A program made the position numbers and the translations under genes. From CAINDI01 sp037127585 (GTDB lineage Bacteria; Verrucomicrobiota; Verrucomicrobiia; Palsa-1439), in the NCBI GenBank assembly GCA_037127585.1, contig JBAXYB010000151.1, positions 1 through 6,127 on the forward strand: a DNA stretch of 6,127 nucleotides, given 5' to 3'. The notes beneath the pieces are model-generated. The model was not told the DNA's origin and searched no databases. It saw only the letters and a program-made list of their open reading frames with translations. How positions within the stretch are numbered: position 1 is the first letter of the stretch; every line of letters starts with the position of its first letter. Shown here in pieces: positions 1 through 6,076 of this stretch.

Positions 1-1
1 G

Positions 2-115
2 GATGGTATGAACGGCGATGGAAGGACGCGAGTTGCTGGGAGACTTGCGTTAAGGTACCGCCGATGTCCGGGCGGTTTCCAATCACGGACGACGAGGAAA
101 GGAATGTCGTCGTAA
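2..115 (+). CDS. possible 3' end of an upstream gene (partial)
   Basis: A reading frame is open from the left edge of the window to a TAA at 113-115. The last A of that stop is the first base of the following ATG (TAATG), an overlap typical of translationally coupled operon genes. The 37 visible residues include a stretch GRTRVAGRLALRYR (residues 7-20), which weakly resembles the terminal beta-strand of TonB-dependent receptors, and such receptors often precede yfiR-like genes. Against this, those receptors normally end at the aromatic residue right after that strand, while this frame continues for 17 more residues of low-complexity R/G/S/T character. Codon third positions are also not strongly GC-biased. 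A frameshift near position 60, or simply a chance open frame, is equally possible. The frame beginning at position 1 is open too and runs into yfiR. Confidence 0.27.
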   Translation, partial: DGMNGDGRTRVAGRLALRYRRCPGGFQSRTTRKGMSS

Positions 116-696
116 TGAAAGCACGGACGTTAACGCTATTACTGATTGTCGCGCTGGCTTGTGGGCCGACCACGCCGACGAGTAATCAGGCGGCCACGAA
201 CGATTTCGCGCTGGCGGAATTACAGGTCAAGGCCGGGTTTCTTTATAACTTTGCCCTGTTCACGACGTGGCCCACGAATGTCTTGAACGGCTCCACGAAC
301 GCCATCCGCATTGGCGTTCTCGGTCAAGATTCGTTCGGGCCGATCCTCGAGCAAATGCTGCGCGATAAACGGGTGGATAAGCACCCGGTGGAGATTCGCC
401 GGTATACCGACGCGGCCGCCGCGCGCGACTGTCAGGTGCTTTACATCAGTTGTTCCGAGACCGGGCGGTTGCCGGCGGTGCTGGGGGAATTGGGCAATGC
501 GCCGGTCTTGACGGTGGGCGATATGCCGGGCTTCGCCGAGCAGGGCGGGATGATTGCACTGGTCAAGACCAATGACCGGGTGGCGTTCAATGTGAATCTG
601 TCCGCCGCCCGGCAGGCGAAACTGAGCATCAGTTCGAAGCTCTTGCGGTTGGCGTTGAAAATCGTCGAACCCATTCCCGCTTCCGTGTCCCCCTAA
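115..696 (+). CDS. YfiR-like periplasmic protein (DUF4154 family)
   Basis: The product is a 193-residue exported protein of the YfiR/DUF4154 family, whose best-known member is the periplasmic repressor of the diguanylate cyclase YfiN. Family hallmarks are visible in order: ELQVKAGFLYNFALFTTWP (35-53), the beta-strand IRIGVLGQDSFG (64-75), CQVLYIS (106-112), PVLTVGDMPGFAEQGGMI (130-147), VAFNVNLSAARQAKLSISS (156-174) and LLRLALKIV (176-184). A signal peptide is clear: K2/R4, a hydrophobic core at 6-15, and then ALA-C16. This fits signal peptidase I cleavage after A15; the cysteine could mean a lipoprotein, but the lipobox is atypical. I chose the ATG at 115 over the in-frame ATG at 64 because the signal peptide starts there and a purine-rich AGGAAAGGA lies about 11 bases upstream. 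Starting at 64 would put 17 acidic residues ahead of the signal. Cysteines C106 and C113 remain in the mature part. The next gene encodes a CHASE8-type sensor kinase, the probable partner. Confidence 0.9.
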   Translation: MKARTLTLLLIVALACGPTTPTSNQAATNDFALAELQVKAGFLYNFALFTTWPTNVLNGSTNAIRIGVLGQDSFGPILEQMLRDKRVDKHPVEIRRYTDAAAARDCQVLYISCSETGRLPAVLGELGNAPVLTVGDMPGFAEQGGMIALVKTNDRVAFNVNLSAARQAKLSISSKLLRLALKIVEPIPASVSP

Positions 697-736
697 CTCG
701 AATTATTCATGAACCGCACAAATTACAGATCGGCGG

Positions 737-836
737 TTGTAGGGCGCGATGCCTGTCGTTTAGGTATCGCGCCGTTCGGGAGGCGCACCGATGCGGCGCG
801 ATACCCCGAAACGACACGGGGCATCGCGCCCTACAA
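737..836. repeat. 100-base near-perfect palindromic element (REP/MITE-like)
   Basis: This is a two-tier inverted repeat filling most of the yfiR-kinase gap. The outer arms, TTGTAGGGCGCGATGCC at 737-753 and its exact complement at 820-836, pair over 17 bases. Next, TGTCGTTT (754-761) pairs with AAACGACA (809-816). Then GGTATCGCGCCG (763-774) pairs with CGGCGCGATACC (794-805) over 12 bases, leaving a 19-base loop. In total 37 base pairs can form with few interruptions. The two halves also repeat each other in part: GCGCGATGCC and GCGCGATACC are near copies. There is no ORF, and no T-tract follows, so it is not a classical intrinsic terminator. It shares its GTAGGGCGC end with the element after the response regulator, which suggests a dispersed family. 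It may block read-through or stabilise the upstream mRNA, but this is inferred. Confidence 0.85.
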
Positions 837-860
837 AACCTTCGTCAATAAATCACGCTG

Positions 861-3800
861 ATGCCCCAACTCCGCGCCATCTCGATCAAGTCCAAGCTGC
901 AACGGTTGGTGGCGTTGACGACCGTGGTTGCGCTGGCGATTACCGGCACCATCGTCATTGTCTTTCAGTATGCGAACTACCGGCGGTCGTGTGTGAATCA
1001 GACGCATGCGCTGGCGCAAATCATTGTGGCCAACAGCACCGCGGCGCTGACGTTTCGCGATGCGGCGGCGGCGCAGGAAACGTTGCGGGCGTGTTCGGCC
1101 AATCCGGAAATTCTCTCGGCCCGCATCTATACGCCGGACGGGCAGGTCTTTGCCGAGTATACGCGGGGGGGCGCATTAGTGCCGCCGGTGCCGCTGACGA
1201 AACTAGCCAAGGAGTATGTGTTTGAAGGGAACCAGCTCGTGTTCCGGCATTCGATTGTGTTGGGGAAAGACGTGATTGGCGTGGTGGGGCTCCGTGTCGA
1301 TATGCAGCTCGAACTCCAGCAACTGCGGCGCACGTTGGCGCTGGTGCTGGCGTGCATGTTGGGAGCGGCGATTGTGGCGTTGGTCGTGGCGCACCGGCTT
1401 CAGCAGAAGATTCTGGAGCCGTTGTTGGCGTTGGCGGGCGTGGCGCAGGAAGTGGGGCAGACGCGGAACTACAGTCTGCGCGCCAGCCCAGCCAGTGCGG
1501 ATGAGGTCGGGGCGTTGGCGACGACGTTTAACGACATGCTGGGTCAGATTCAGCAGCGGGACCGGGAAGTCAGCGAAGCCTTTGAGACGTTGACTCAGAC
1601 GACCGGCCATCTGGAGGAGAGCGAGGAACGCTTCCGGCAATTAGCGGAGAACGTCCGCGAAGTCTTTTGGATGACGACCCCGGACAAGTCCCAGATGCTG
1701 TACATCAGCCCGGCCTACGAAACCATCTGGGGCCGGAGTCGCGCGAGTCTGACCGCGGAGCCGTTGTCGTGGGCGGACGCGATTCATCCCGACGACCGGG
1801 AGCGGGTGTTGGCCGCGATACCACAACAAGTCGAGGGCACGTACGACGTCGAATACCGGATCCGCCGGTTGGACCGGTCGGAACGCTGGATTCATGACCG
1901 GGCGTTTCCGATCCGGGATGTGGATGGCCACGTCTACCGGCTCGCCGGGATCGCCGAGGATGTCACCGAGCGCAAGCATTCGGAACTGGCGTTGCGTGAC
2001 GTCAACCAATTGCTCGAACAACGGGTGCGGGAGCGGACAGCGCAGTTGGCGGAAAGTGAGGGGCAATTACGCTTGGCGAATGATGAGCTCGAACAACGCG
2101 TGCTCGACCGGACGGCGCAGTTGGTCACGGTCAACGTGGCGTTGCGCACGCAGCAACAGGAACAACAGACCATCCTGGATTCCGTGCCCGCGTTCATTTG
2201 GTACAAGGACTGTCACAATCGCATCCTCCGCATCAATCACAGTGCCGCGCAGGCGATCGGAAAAACTGTGGCGGAAGTCGAAGGCCATCCGACCGAAGAG
2301 TTTTATCCGGATGAAGCCGGGTTGTATTACGCGGCGGATCAAGAAGTGATTCGGTCCGGTCAGCCGAAGCTGGGGATTGTCGAACCGATTACGCTCGCGT
2401 GCGGCAAGAAGCGCTGGTTGCAAACCGATAAAGTTGCGTTCCGCAACGACCGCGGGGAGATCATCGGCATCATCGTCTGCGCGACCGACATCACGACGCT
2501 GCGCCAAACTGAGATTGCCTTGCGCGAGACCGAGACCCGGCTCGACCAGACGATTCAGGCCGGCGACGTGGGCTTGTGGGATTGGGATTTGACCACGAAT
2601 AAAGTCGCCTTCTCGACGCGCTGGAAAGCGCAGATTGGCTACACCGATGCCGAGATTGCCAACGACTTCAACGAGTGGCAAAGCCGGGTTCACCCGGATG
2701 ATTGCGAATCGACCCTGCGCCACGTGAACGAGGTAATCGCCAACCCGGCGGTCAGCTATCGCGTCGAATTCCGGTTCCGGCATAAGGATGGTTCGTACCG
2801 GTGGATTCTGGCGCAGGCAGCGGTGCTGCGCGATGCCGCCGGCAAGCCGCTGCGGATGCTCGGTTCGCACACGGATATCACACCGCTCAAGCAGATTGAA
2901 GATCAACTCCGCGCGGCGGAGACCAAATACCGGCTGTTGGTCGAGCGCGTGCCGGCGGTGACGTATACCGCCGAACTGGGCGAAGCCGGGCGCTGGCATT
3001 ATGTCAGCCCGCAAATTGAATCGCTCCTCGGTTTCACGCCGGAGGAGTGGATGGCTAACCCGCGGCGCTGGTACGAGCAAGTGCTGCCGGAAGATCGCGC
3101 GCAGGCCATGCTGCATGATGAGGTCGCGCAGCGGACCGGCCGGTATGACGCGGAATACCGGATGTTGACGCGGGCAGGGGAGATAATTTGGGTGCAGGAT
3201 GTTGGCGTCTTGATGAAGGCGACCAATGGGGCGTCGGCAATAATCCAGGGCGTGTTGCACGCGATCACGGCGCGGAAACTGGCCGAGGTGGCGATGACAG
3301 AGAGCGAGGGTCGCTACCGGCAATTGGTGGAGCAAGCGCCGGATGCGATTGGCGTCGCCATTGCCGGCAAGATCGCGTTTATCAATGCGCAAGGCATCGC
3401 GCTCTTGCGGGCCAGGAATCCGGTGGAAGTGCTCGGCCGGTCGTTCACGGATTTCGTGGCGCCGGCCGACCAGGCGCGGCTGCAGGAACGCGTGCGCGGC
3501 ATTCTCACGACGCAGTCCGCCGCGCCGGTGACGGAGTACACGTTGCTCCGGCTGGACGGGACGACGGCGGCGGTGGAAGTGACGGGCGCGTACATTACTT
3601 ACCAAGGCGAGCCGGCGGTGCAAGCGGTCATTCGCGACGTGACGGCGCGCCACGAAGCCGCGACGGCGTTGCGCAAGAGCGAGGCGGAATACCGGCGCGT
3701 GGTGAATACGTTGCAAGAGGGGCTGTGCGTGAGCGACGCGAATAGCACGATTACATTTGTTAATCCGTCCATGGCGGAGATGGTTGGTTACCGGGTGGAG

Positions 3801-5036
3801 GAATTGGTGGGGCGGTCGTTGTTCATGATGGTGGATGCGGTGGGGCTCGAACGAGTCAAAGCGCAACTGGCGCGGCGCCGGCAAGGGTTGTCCGATGAAT
3901 ATGAGCATGAGTTGATTCACCAGGACGGCCGGCGGGTGGCGGTGATGGTGCACGCGGTCCCGCTGTTGGACGAGCACGGCCGGTATGTAGGGGCGTTGGC
4001 CAGTATCGCGAATATCACCGCGCGCAAACTTGCCGAGCAGATTGCAAAAGAAAGTCAGGAGCGGCTCCAGACTATTCTCGATAATTCTCCCGCCGTCATC
4101 TTTCTCAAGGGCGTGGATGGGAAATATCTCCTGATCAATCGGCAGTACGAGACGCTCTTTCATGTGACGCAGGCCGGTGTCGCCGGTAAGTCGGATTTCG
4201 ATCTGTTCCCGCGCGCGGTGGCCGAGGAGTTGCAGAAGAATGACCGGCAAGTGTTAGCGGGGAAGGTGCCGGTTCAGTTTGAAGAAACGGTGCCGCACGA
4301 CGATGGGCTGCACACGTACGTCGCGGTGAAGTTTCCGCTGTTCGATGCGGCGGGTGAACCGTACGCTATCTGCGGGTTGGCCACGGATATTTCGGACCGG
4401 CAACGGCTGCAGCGGCAGGTGTTGGAAGTCAGCGACCGGGAGCAACGGCGGATCGGGCAGGATTTACATGACGGGCTGTGTCAGTTGTTGATGGCGGCGG
4501 GGGTTGCCGGTAAATCGTTGGAGGGGCGGTTGCTGGCGACGGGGTCGACGGAGGCCGCGGCGGCGGAGCGAATTGTGACGATGGTGGATCGGGCGAATAC
4601 GCAAGCCCGCGAGATCGCGCGGGGGCTGTATCCCGTCGAGTTGCAAACGGCCGGCTTGGTGTCGGCGTTGCGCGAGTTGGCGACGAGTTTCAGCCATCTC
4701 TCCAAGGTGGACTGCCAGCTCCAGTGCGCGCAGGAGTTTGCCCTGCCGGATAGTGCCACGGCCGTGCATATTTACCGGATCGTGCAGGAGGCGGTGACGA
4801 ACGCGTTCACCCACGGGCAGGCGAGTCAGATTGCGATCCGGTTGGCGTTCGACGCCGGGATCCTCGCGTTGAGTGTGACGGACAATGGCGTGGGACTGGG
4901 GGAGCCAACCGTGTCGCCGACCGGGATGGGGTTGAACATTATGGCGTACCGGGCGCGGATGATTGGGGGCACGTTGACGGTGCAACGGAGGAGTCCCCGC
5001 GGGGTGGTGGTGGAATTGGTTTGTCCGATCAGCTAG
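861..5036 (+). CDS. CHASE8-HAMP-(PAS)7 sensor histidine kinase, HisKA_3/NarX type
   Basis: This is a 1391-residue inner-membrane sensor kinase, roughly twice the length of NarX. TM1 spans about 16-38. A periplasmic CHASE8-like domain follows (39-157; NSTAALTFRD near 58-67, SARIYTPDG). TM2 spans about 158-177. A HAMP domain spans about 178-232 (P187, E215, F223-N224). Seven PAS domains follow at about 257-372, 436-549, 558-678, 688-806, 817-931, 942-1056 and 1067-1181. Most end in a D/N-I/V-T motif, such as DVTERK or DITTLRQ. Between PAS1 and PAS2 is a coiled coil containing a duplicated LEQRV..RTAQL unit. The transmitter is of the HisKA_3 type, with DLHDGLCQLL giving phospho-acceptor H1203 and the D1204-x3-Q1208 phosphatase motif. 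The HATPase_c domain has the N-box EAVTNAFTHG (N1314), DNGVG (D1341-G1345) and TGMGL. There is no receiver domain. ATG 861 is the first usable start after an in-frame stop at 849, but it has no evident ribosome binding site. The cognate regulator lies 10 bases downstream. Confidence 0.95.
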   Translation: MPQLRAISIKSKLQRLVALTTVVALAITGTIVIVFQYANYRRSCVNQTHALAQIIVANSTAALTFRDAAAAQETLRACSANPEILSARIYTPDGQVFAEYTRGGALVPPVPLTKLAKEYVFEGNQLVFRHSIVLGKDVIGVVGLRVDMQLELQQLRRTLALVLACMLGAAIVALVVAHRLQQKILEPLLALAGVAQEVGQTRNYSLRASPASADEVGALATTFNDMLGQIQQRDREVSEAFETLTQTTGHLEESEERFRQLAENVREVFWMTTPDKSQMLYISPAYETIWGRSRASLTAEPLSWADAIHPDDRERVLAAIPQQVEGTYDVEYRIRRLDRSERWIHDRAFPIRDVDGHVYRLAGIAEDVTERKHSELALRDVNQLLEQRVRERTAQLAESEGQLRLANDELEQRVLDRTAQLVTVNVALRTQQQEQQTILDSVPAFIWYKDCHNRILRINHSAAQAIGKTVAEVEGHPTEEFYPDEAGLYYAADQEVIRSGQPKLGIVEPITLACGKKRWLQTDKVAFRNDRGEIIGIIVCATDITTLRQTEIALRETETRLDQTIQAGDVGLWDWDLTTNKVAFSTRWKAQIGYTDAEIANDFNEWQSRVHPDDCESTLRHVNEVIANPAVSYRVEFRFRHKDGSYRWILAQAAVLRDAAGKPLRMLGSHTDITPLKQIEDQLRAAETKYRLLVERVPAVTYTAELGEAGRWHYVSPQIESLLGFTPEEWMANPRRWYEQVLPEDRAQAMLHDEVAQRTGRYDAEYRMLTRAGEIIWVQDVGVLMKATNGASAIIQGVLHAITARKLAEVAMTESEGRYRQLVEQAPDAIGVAIAGKIAFINAQGIALLRARNPVEVLGRSFTDFVAPADQARLQERVRGILTTQSAAPVTEYTLLRLDGTTAAVEVTGAYITYQGEPAVQAVIRDVTARHEAATALRKSEAEYRRVVNTLQEGLCVSDANSTITFVNPSMAEMVGYRVEELVGRSLFMMVDAVGLERVKAQLARRRQGLSDEYEHELIHQDGRRVAVMVHAVPLLDEHGRYVGALASIANITARKLAEQIAKESQERLQTILDNSPAVIFLKGVDGKYLLINRQYETLFHVTQAGVAGKSDFDLFPRAVAEELQKNDRQVLAGKVPVQFEETVPHDDGLHTYVAVKFPLFDAAGEPYAICGLATDISDRQRLQRQVLEVSDREQRRIGQDLHDGLCQLLMAAGVAGKSLEGRLLATGSTEAAAAERIVTMVDRANTQAREIARGLYPVELQTAGLVSALRELATSFSHLSKVDCQLQCAQEFALPDSATAVHIYRIVQEAVTNAFTHGQASQIAIRLAFDAGILALSVTDNGVGLGEPTVSPTGMGLNIMAYRARMIGGTLTVQRRSPRGVVVELVCPIS
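2013..2123 (+). repeat. intragenic duplicated coiled-coil unit in the kinase linker
   Basis: Within the linker between PAS1 and PAS2, the unit LEQRVRERTAQL (kinase residues 385-396, bases 2013-2048) recurs as LEQRVLDRTAQL (410-421, bases 2088-2123), exactly 75 bases or 25 codons apart. The DNA also repeats, with CTCGAACAACG identical in both. The spacing of 25 residues is compatible with an extended heptad-like signalling helix. Single LEQRVxERTAxL helices are common between PAS domains and kinase cores, so the doubling probably arose by in-frame tandem duplication. It would lengthen the helix without changing the frame. Confidence 0.75.
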
Positions 5037-5046
5037 GGGAGGGGGC

Positions 5047-5727
5047 ATGAAAAAACAGCGCGACAAAATTTTGAAGCGGCGGATTTTCCTGGTGGATGAT
5101 CATCCGCTCGTGCGCGAGTTTCTGGCGCAGTTGATCAATCAGCAGGATGATCTGGAGGTGTGTGGCGATTGCGCCGAGGCGACAGAGTGCATGCAGTTGC
5201 TGACAACCGCGCGGGCGGATTTGGTGGTGGTGGATTTGTCGTTGGAGAAGACGCATGGGTTTGATCTGATCAAAGACTTGCGCCTGCAGCATCCGCGCCT
5301 GCCGGTGTTGGTGTTGTCCATGCACGACGAGGCGGCGTACGTCGAGCGGGCGCTGCGGGCCGGGGCGCGCGGGTATTTGACCAAGACGGAGGCCACGCAG
5401 TTGTTGCTGCCCGCGATTCGCTGTGTGTTGACGGGGGAGATGTATGTGAGTGAAAAGGTGGCGGGCAAGGTGGTGGGCTTGTTTCTGCGCGGCTACGGCG
5501 CCACGGATCCGAATGCGCCCACCTCGCGCTTGAGCGACCGGGAATTGCAGATCTTCGAGTTGATCGGGCGCGGGTACCCGACGAAGCAAATCGCGGCGGT
5601 CTTGAAGGTGACCGTCAAGACCGTTGATACCCACCGGGCAAATCTGAAAGAAAAGCTCGGGGTTGCCACCATCGAGGAATTGCGGGCCGCCGCGGAGAAG
5701 TGGGCGCAACGCACGCTGAATCCGTAG
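5047..5727 (+). CDS. NarL/FixJ-family (LuxR-type) response regulator
   Basis: The product is a 226-residue cytoplasmic transcription factor, of typical length for the family. The receiver domain (about 11-128) has the acidic pair D17-D18, phospho-acceptor D63 in LVVVDLSL, switch residue S91 in VLVLSMHDE and conserved K113 in GYLTK. The C-terminal LuxR/GerE helix-turn-helix (about 160-216) shows LSDRELQIFELIGRG, TKQIAAVL, VTVKTVDTHRANLKEKLGV and conserved E166, V190-K-T-V193 and H196. The ATG at 5047 is preceded by GGGGAGGGGGC, a strong ribosome binding site that fills the 10-base gap after the kinase stop, so the two are almost certainly co-transcribed. HisKA_3 kinases normally pair with regulators of this class, so phosphotransfer from kinase H1203 to D63 is the expected reaction. 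The N-terminal extension KKQRDKILKRR is unusually basic. Targets are not shown by the sequence; the dyad at 5873-5897 is one candidate. Confidence 0.96.
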   Translation: MKKQRDKILKRRIFLVDDHPLVREFLAQLINQQDDLEVCGDCAEATECMQLLTTARADLVVVDLSLEKTHGFDLIKDLRLQHPRLPVLVLSMHDEAAYVERALRAGARGYLTKTEATQLLLPAIRCVLTGEMYVSEKVAGKVVGLFLRGYGATDPNAPTSRLSDRELQIFELIGRGYPTKQIAAVLKVTVKTVDTHRANLKEKLGVATIEELRAAAEKWAQRTLNP

Positions 5728-5738
5728 CCCGGAGTTTA

Positions 5739-5808
5739 GGTAGGGCGCTCGCGCCGCGAGTGCCGAGATAACCAGACGATTCGGACGGCGCGGCGCGCCG
5801 TCCCTACC
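5739..5808. repeat. palindromic intergenic element with two GC-rich hairpins
   Basis: GGTAGGG (5739-5745) and CCCTACC (5802-5808) bound a 70-base element starting 11 bases after the regulator stop. Inside are two self-complementary blocks. One is CTCGCG-C-CGCGAG (5748-5760), extendable by GCG/TGC with one G-T pair. The other is a perfect 19-base palindrome at 5784-5802 (GACGGCGCG, central G, CGCGCCGTC). The left end GTAGGGCGC (5740-5748) is identical to the left end of the 737-836 element, though the interiors differ, so the two look like relatives in a dispersed repeat family. It may end or protect the kinase-regulator transcript. No T-tract follows the right arm, so intrinsic termination is uncertain. 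Confidence 0.75.
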
Positions 5809-5872
5809 CACCTGAGTCGGTGAATTAAGTGGTTTTGGCAAATTCCTCAGCAAAACTGCAATTCCCTTGCGG

Positions 5873-5897
5873 ACCCCCCTAGATAAAATCAGGGGGT
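5873..5897. promoter_or_regulatory. C-run/G-run dyad, candidate regulator binding site
   Basis: ACCCCCCT (5873-5880) faces AGGGGGT (5891-5897). The symmetry continues inward with GAT (5882-5884) and ATC (5888-5890) around a central AAA; one extra C and one A interrupt it on the left side. The outer part AGGGGGTA reads TACCCCCT on the other strand. This is close to the NarL heptamer TACYYMT, but with one more C. The dyad lies in an otherwise unstructured, AT-richer stretch, about 85 bases ahead of the microprotein start. No T-tract follows, so it is not a terminator. It may be a binding site for a NarL-type regulator, perhaps the one encoded upstream; this is inference. Confidence 0.45.
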
Positions 5898-5905
5898 AGC
5901 TAAGG

Positions 5906-5935
5906 TTGTGCTCCTTCCCGTTATCCCGCTAAAGT
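5906..5935 (+). promoter_or_regulatory. weak sigma70-like promoter candidate
   Basis: TTGTGC (5906-5911) and TAAAGT (5930-5935) are separated by 18 bases. They match the -35 consensus at 3 of 6 positions and the -10 consensus at 4 of 6. Transcription would start near 5942, leaving a leader of about 40 bases before the microprotein ATG. The dyad at 5873-5897 would then be centred near -57, a usual place for an activator. A weak core promoter beside an activator site fits, but a match this poor can occur by chance. Confidence 0.25.
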
Positions 5936-5968
5936 GCGCCTCAGAAAGTTCAAAACAAAATGCGAGCG

Positions 5969-5975
5969 AAGGAGG
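5969..5975 (+). promoter_or_regulatory. strong ribosome binding site for the microprotein
   Basis: AAGGAGG lies 6 bases before the ATG at 5982. It is the best Shine-Dalgarno sequence in the window apart from the one ahead of the regulator, and it decides the start over the out-of-frame ATG at 5960. Confidence 0.7.
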
Positions 5976-5981
5976 CTCAGA

Positions 5982-6074
5982 ATGCAGGTGCGAGACGAAA
6001 TGATAACGATGTGGATGATTCTTGGAGCCATGGCTCTGACGACGGGGTTGTTGCTGTGGCTGCTGCGGGCGTGA
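5982..6074 (+). CDS. 30-residue single-span membrane microprotein, function unknown
   Basis: I do not recognise this gene. The 30 codons run from ATG 5982 to TGA 6072-6074. A short polar, charged N-terminus (R4, D5, E6) is followed by an almost unbroken hydrophobic stretch from about 7 to 28, including W11, W26 and LLLWLL at 23-28, and it ends R29-A30. This is one transmembrane helix with no signal cleavage motif and no room for a further domain. Support for its reality comes from the optimally placed AAGGAGG and from its own upstream region, which contains a dyad and a possible promoter. It is shorter than most gene callers accept. It might be a small regulatory or complex-associated membrane subunit, or the leader of the frame that starts at 6077. 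A chance frame cannot be excluded. Confidence 0.5.
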   Translation: MQVRDEMITMWMILGAMALTTGLLLWLLRA

Positions 6075-6076
6075 CC

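Noticed and set aside
64..114. Earlier in-frame start for the YfiR-like gene
   Set aside because: It would add 17 charged residues before a well-formed signal peptide, and it has a poorer upstream context than ATG 115.
2067..4250. Long open frame of 727 codons on the minus strand
   Set aside because: It lies antisense and inside the kinase gene, whose domains are unmistakable. Its product is rich in R, H, P and Q with no recognisable domain, which is typical of a GC-rich shadow frame.
861..5036. LOV, c-type heme or receiver module within the kinase
   Set aside because: No LOV GxNCRFLQ motif, no CxxCH and no receiver-like D-K arrangement occur in the protein. The scattered cysteines lie outside such contexts.
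5029..5853. Minus-strand frame of 274 codons opposite the regulator and the repeat
   Set aside because: It is antisense to a clear response regulator and runs through the palindromic element. Its composition is low-complexity R/Q/H and it has no motif.
5835..5853. Possible sigma54 promoter (TGGCA ... GCA)
   Set aside because: GG and GC are separated by 11 bases instead of the required 10, and the TTGC part is absent. A second candidate nearby (CTGCAA ... TTGC) lacks the GG.
5938..5976. Stem GCCTC/GAGGC that could hide the microprotein ribosome binding site
   Set aside because: Only five base pairs span a 29-base AT-rich loop. This is too weak to call a riboswitch or thermosensor.
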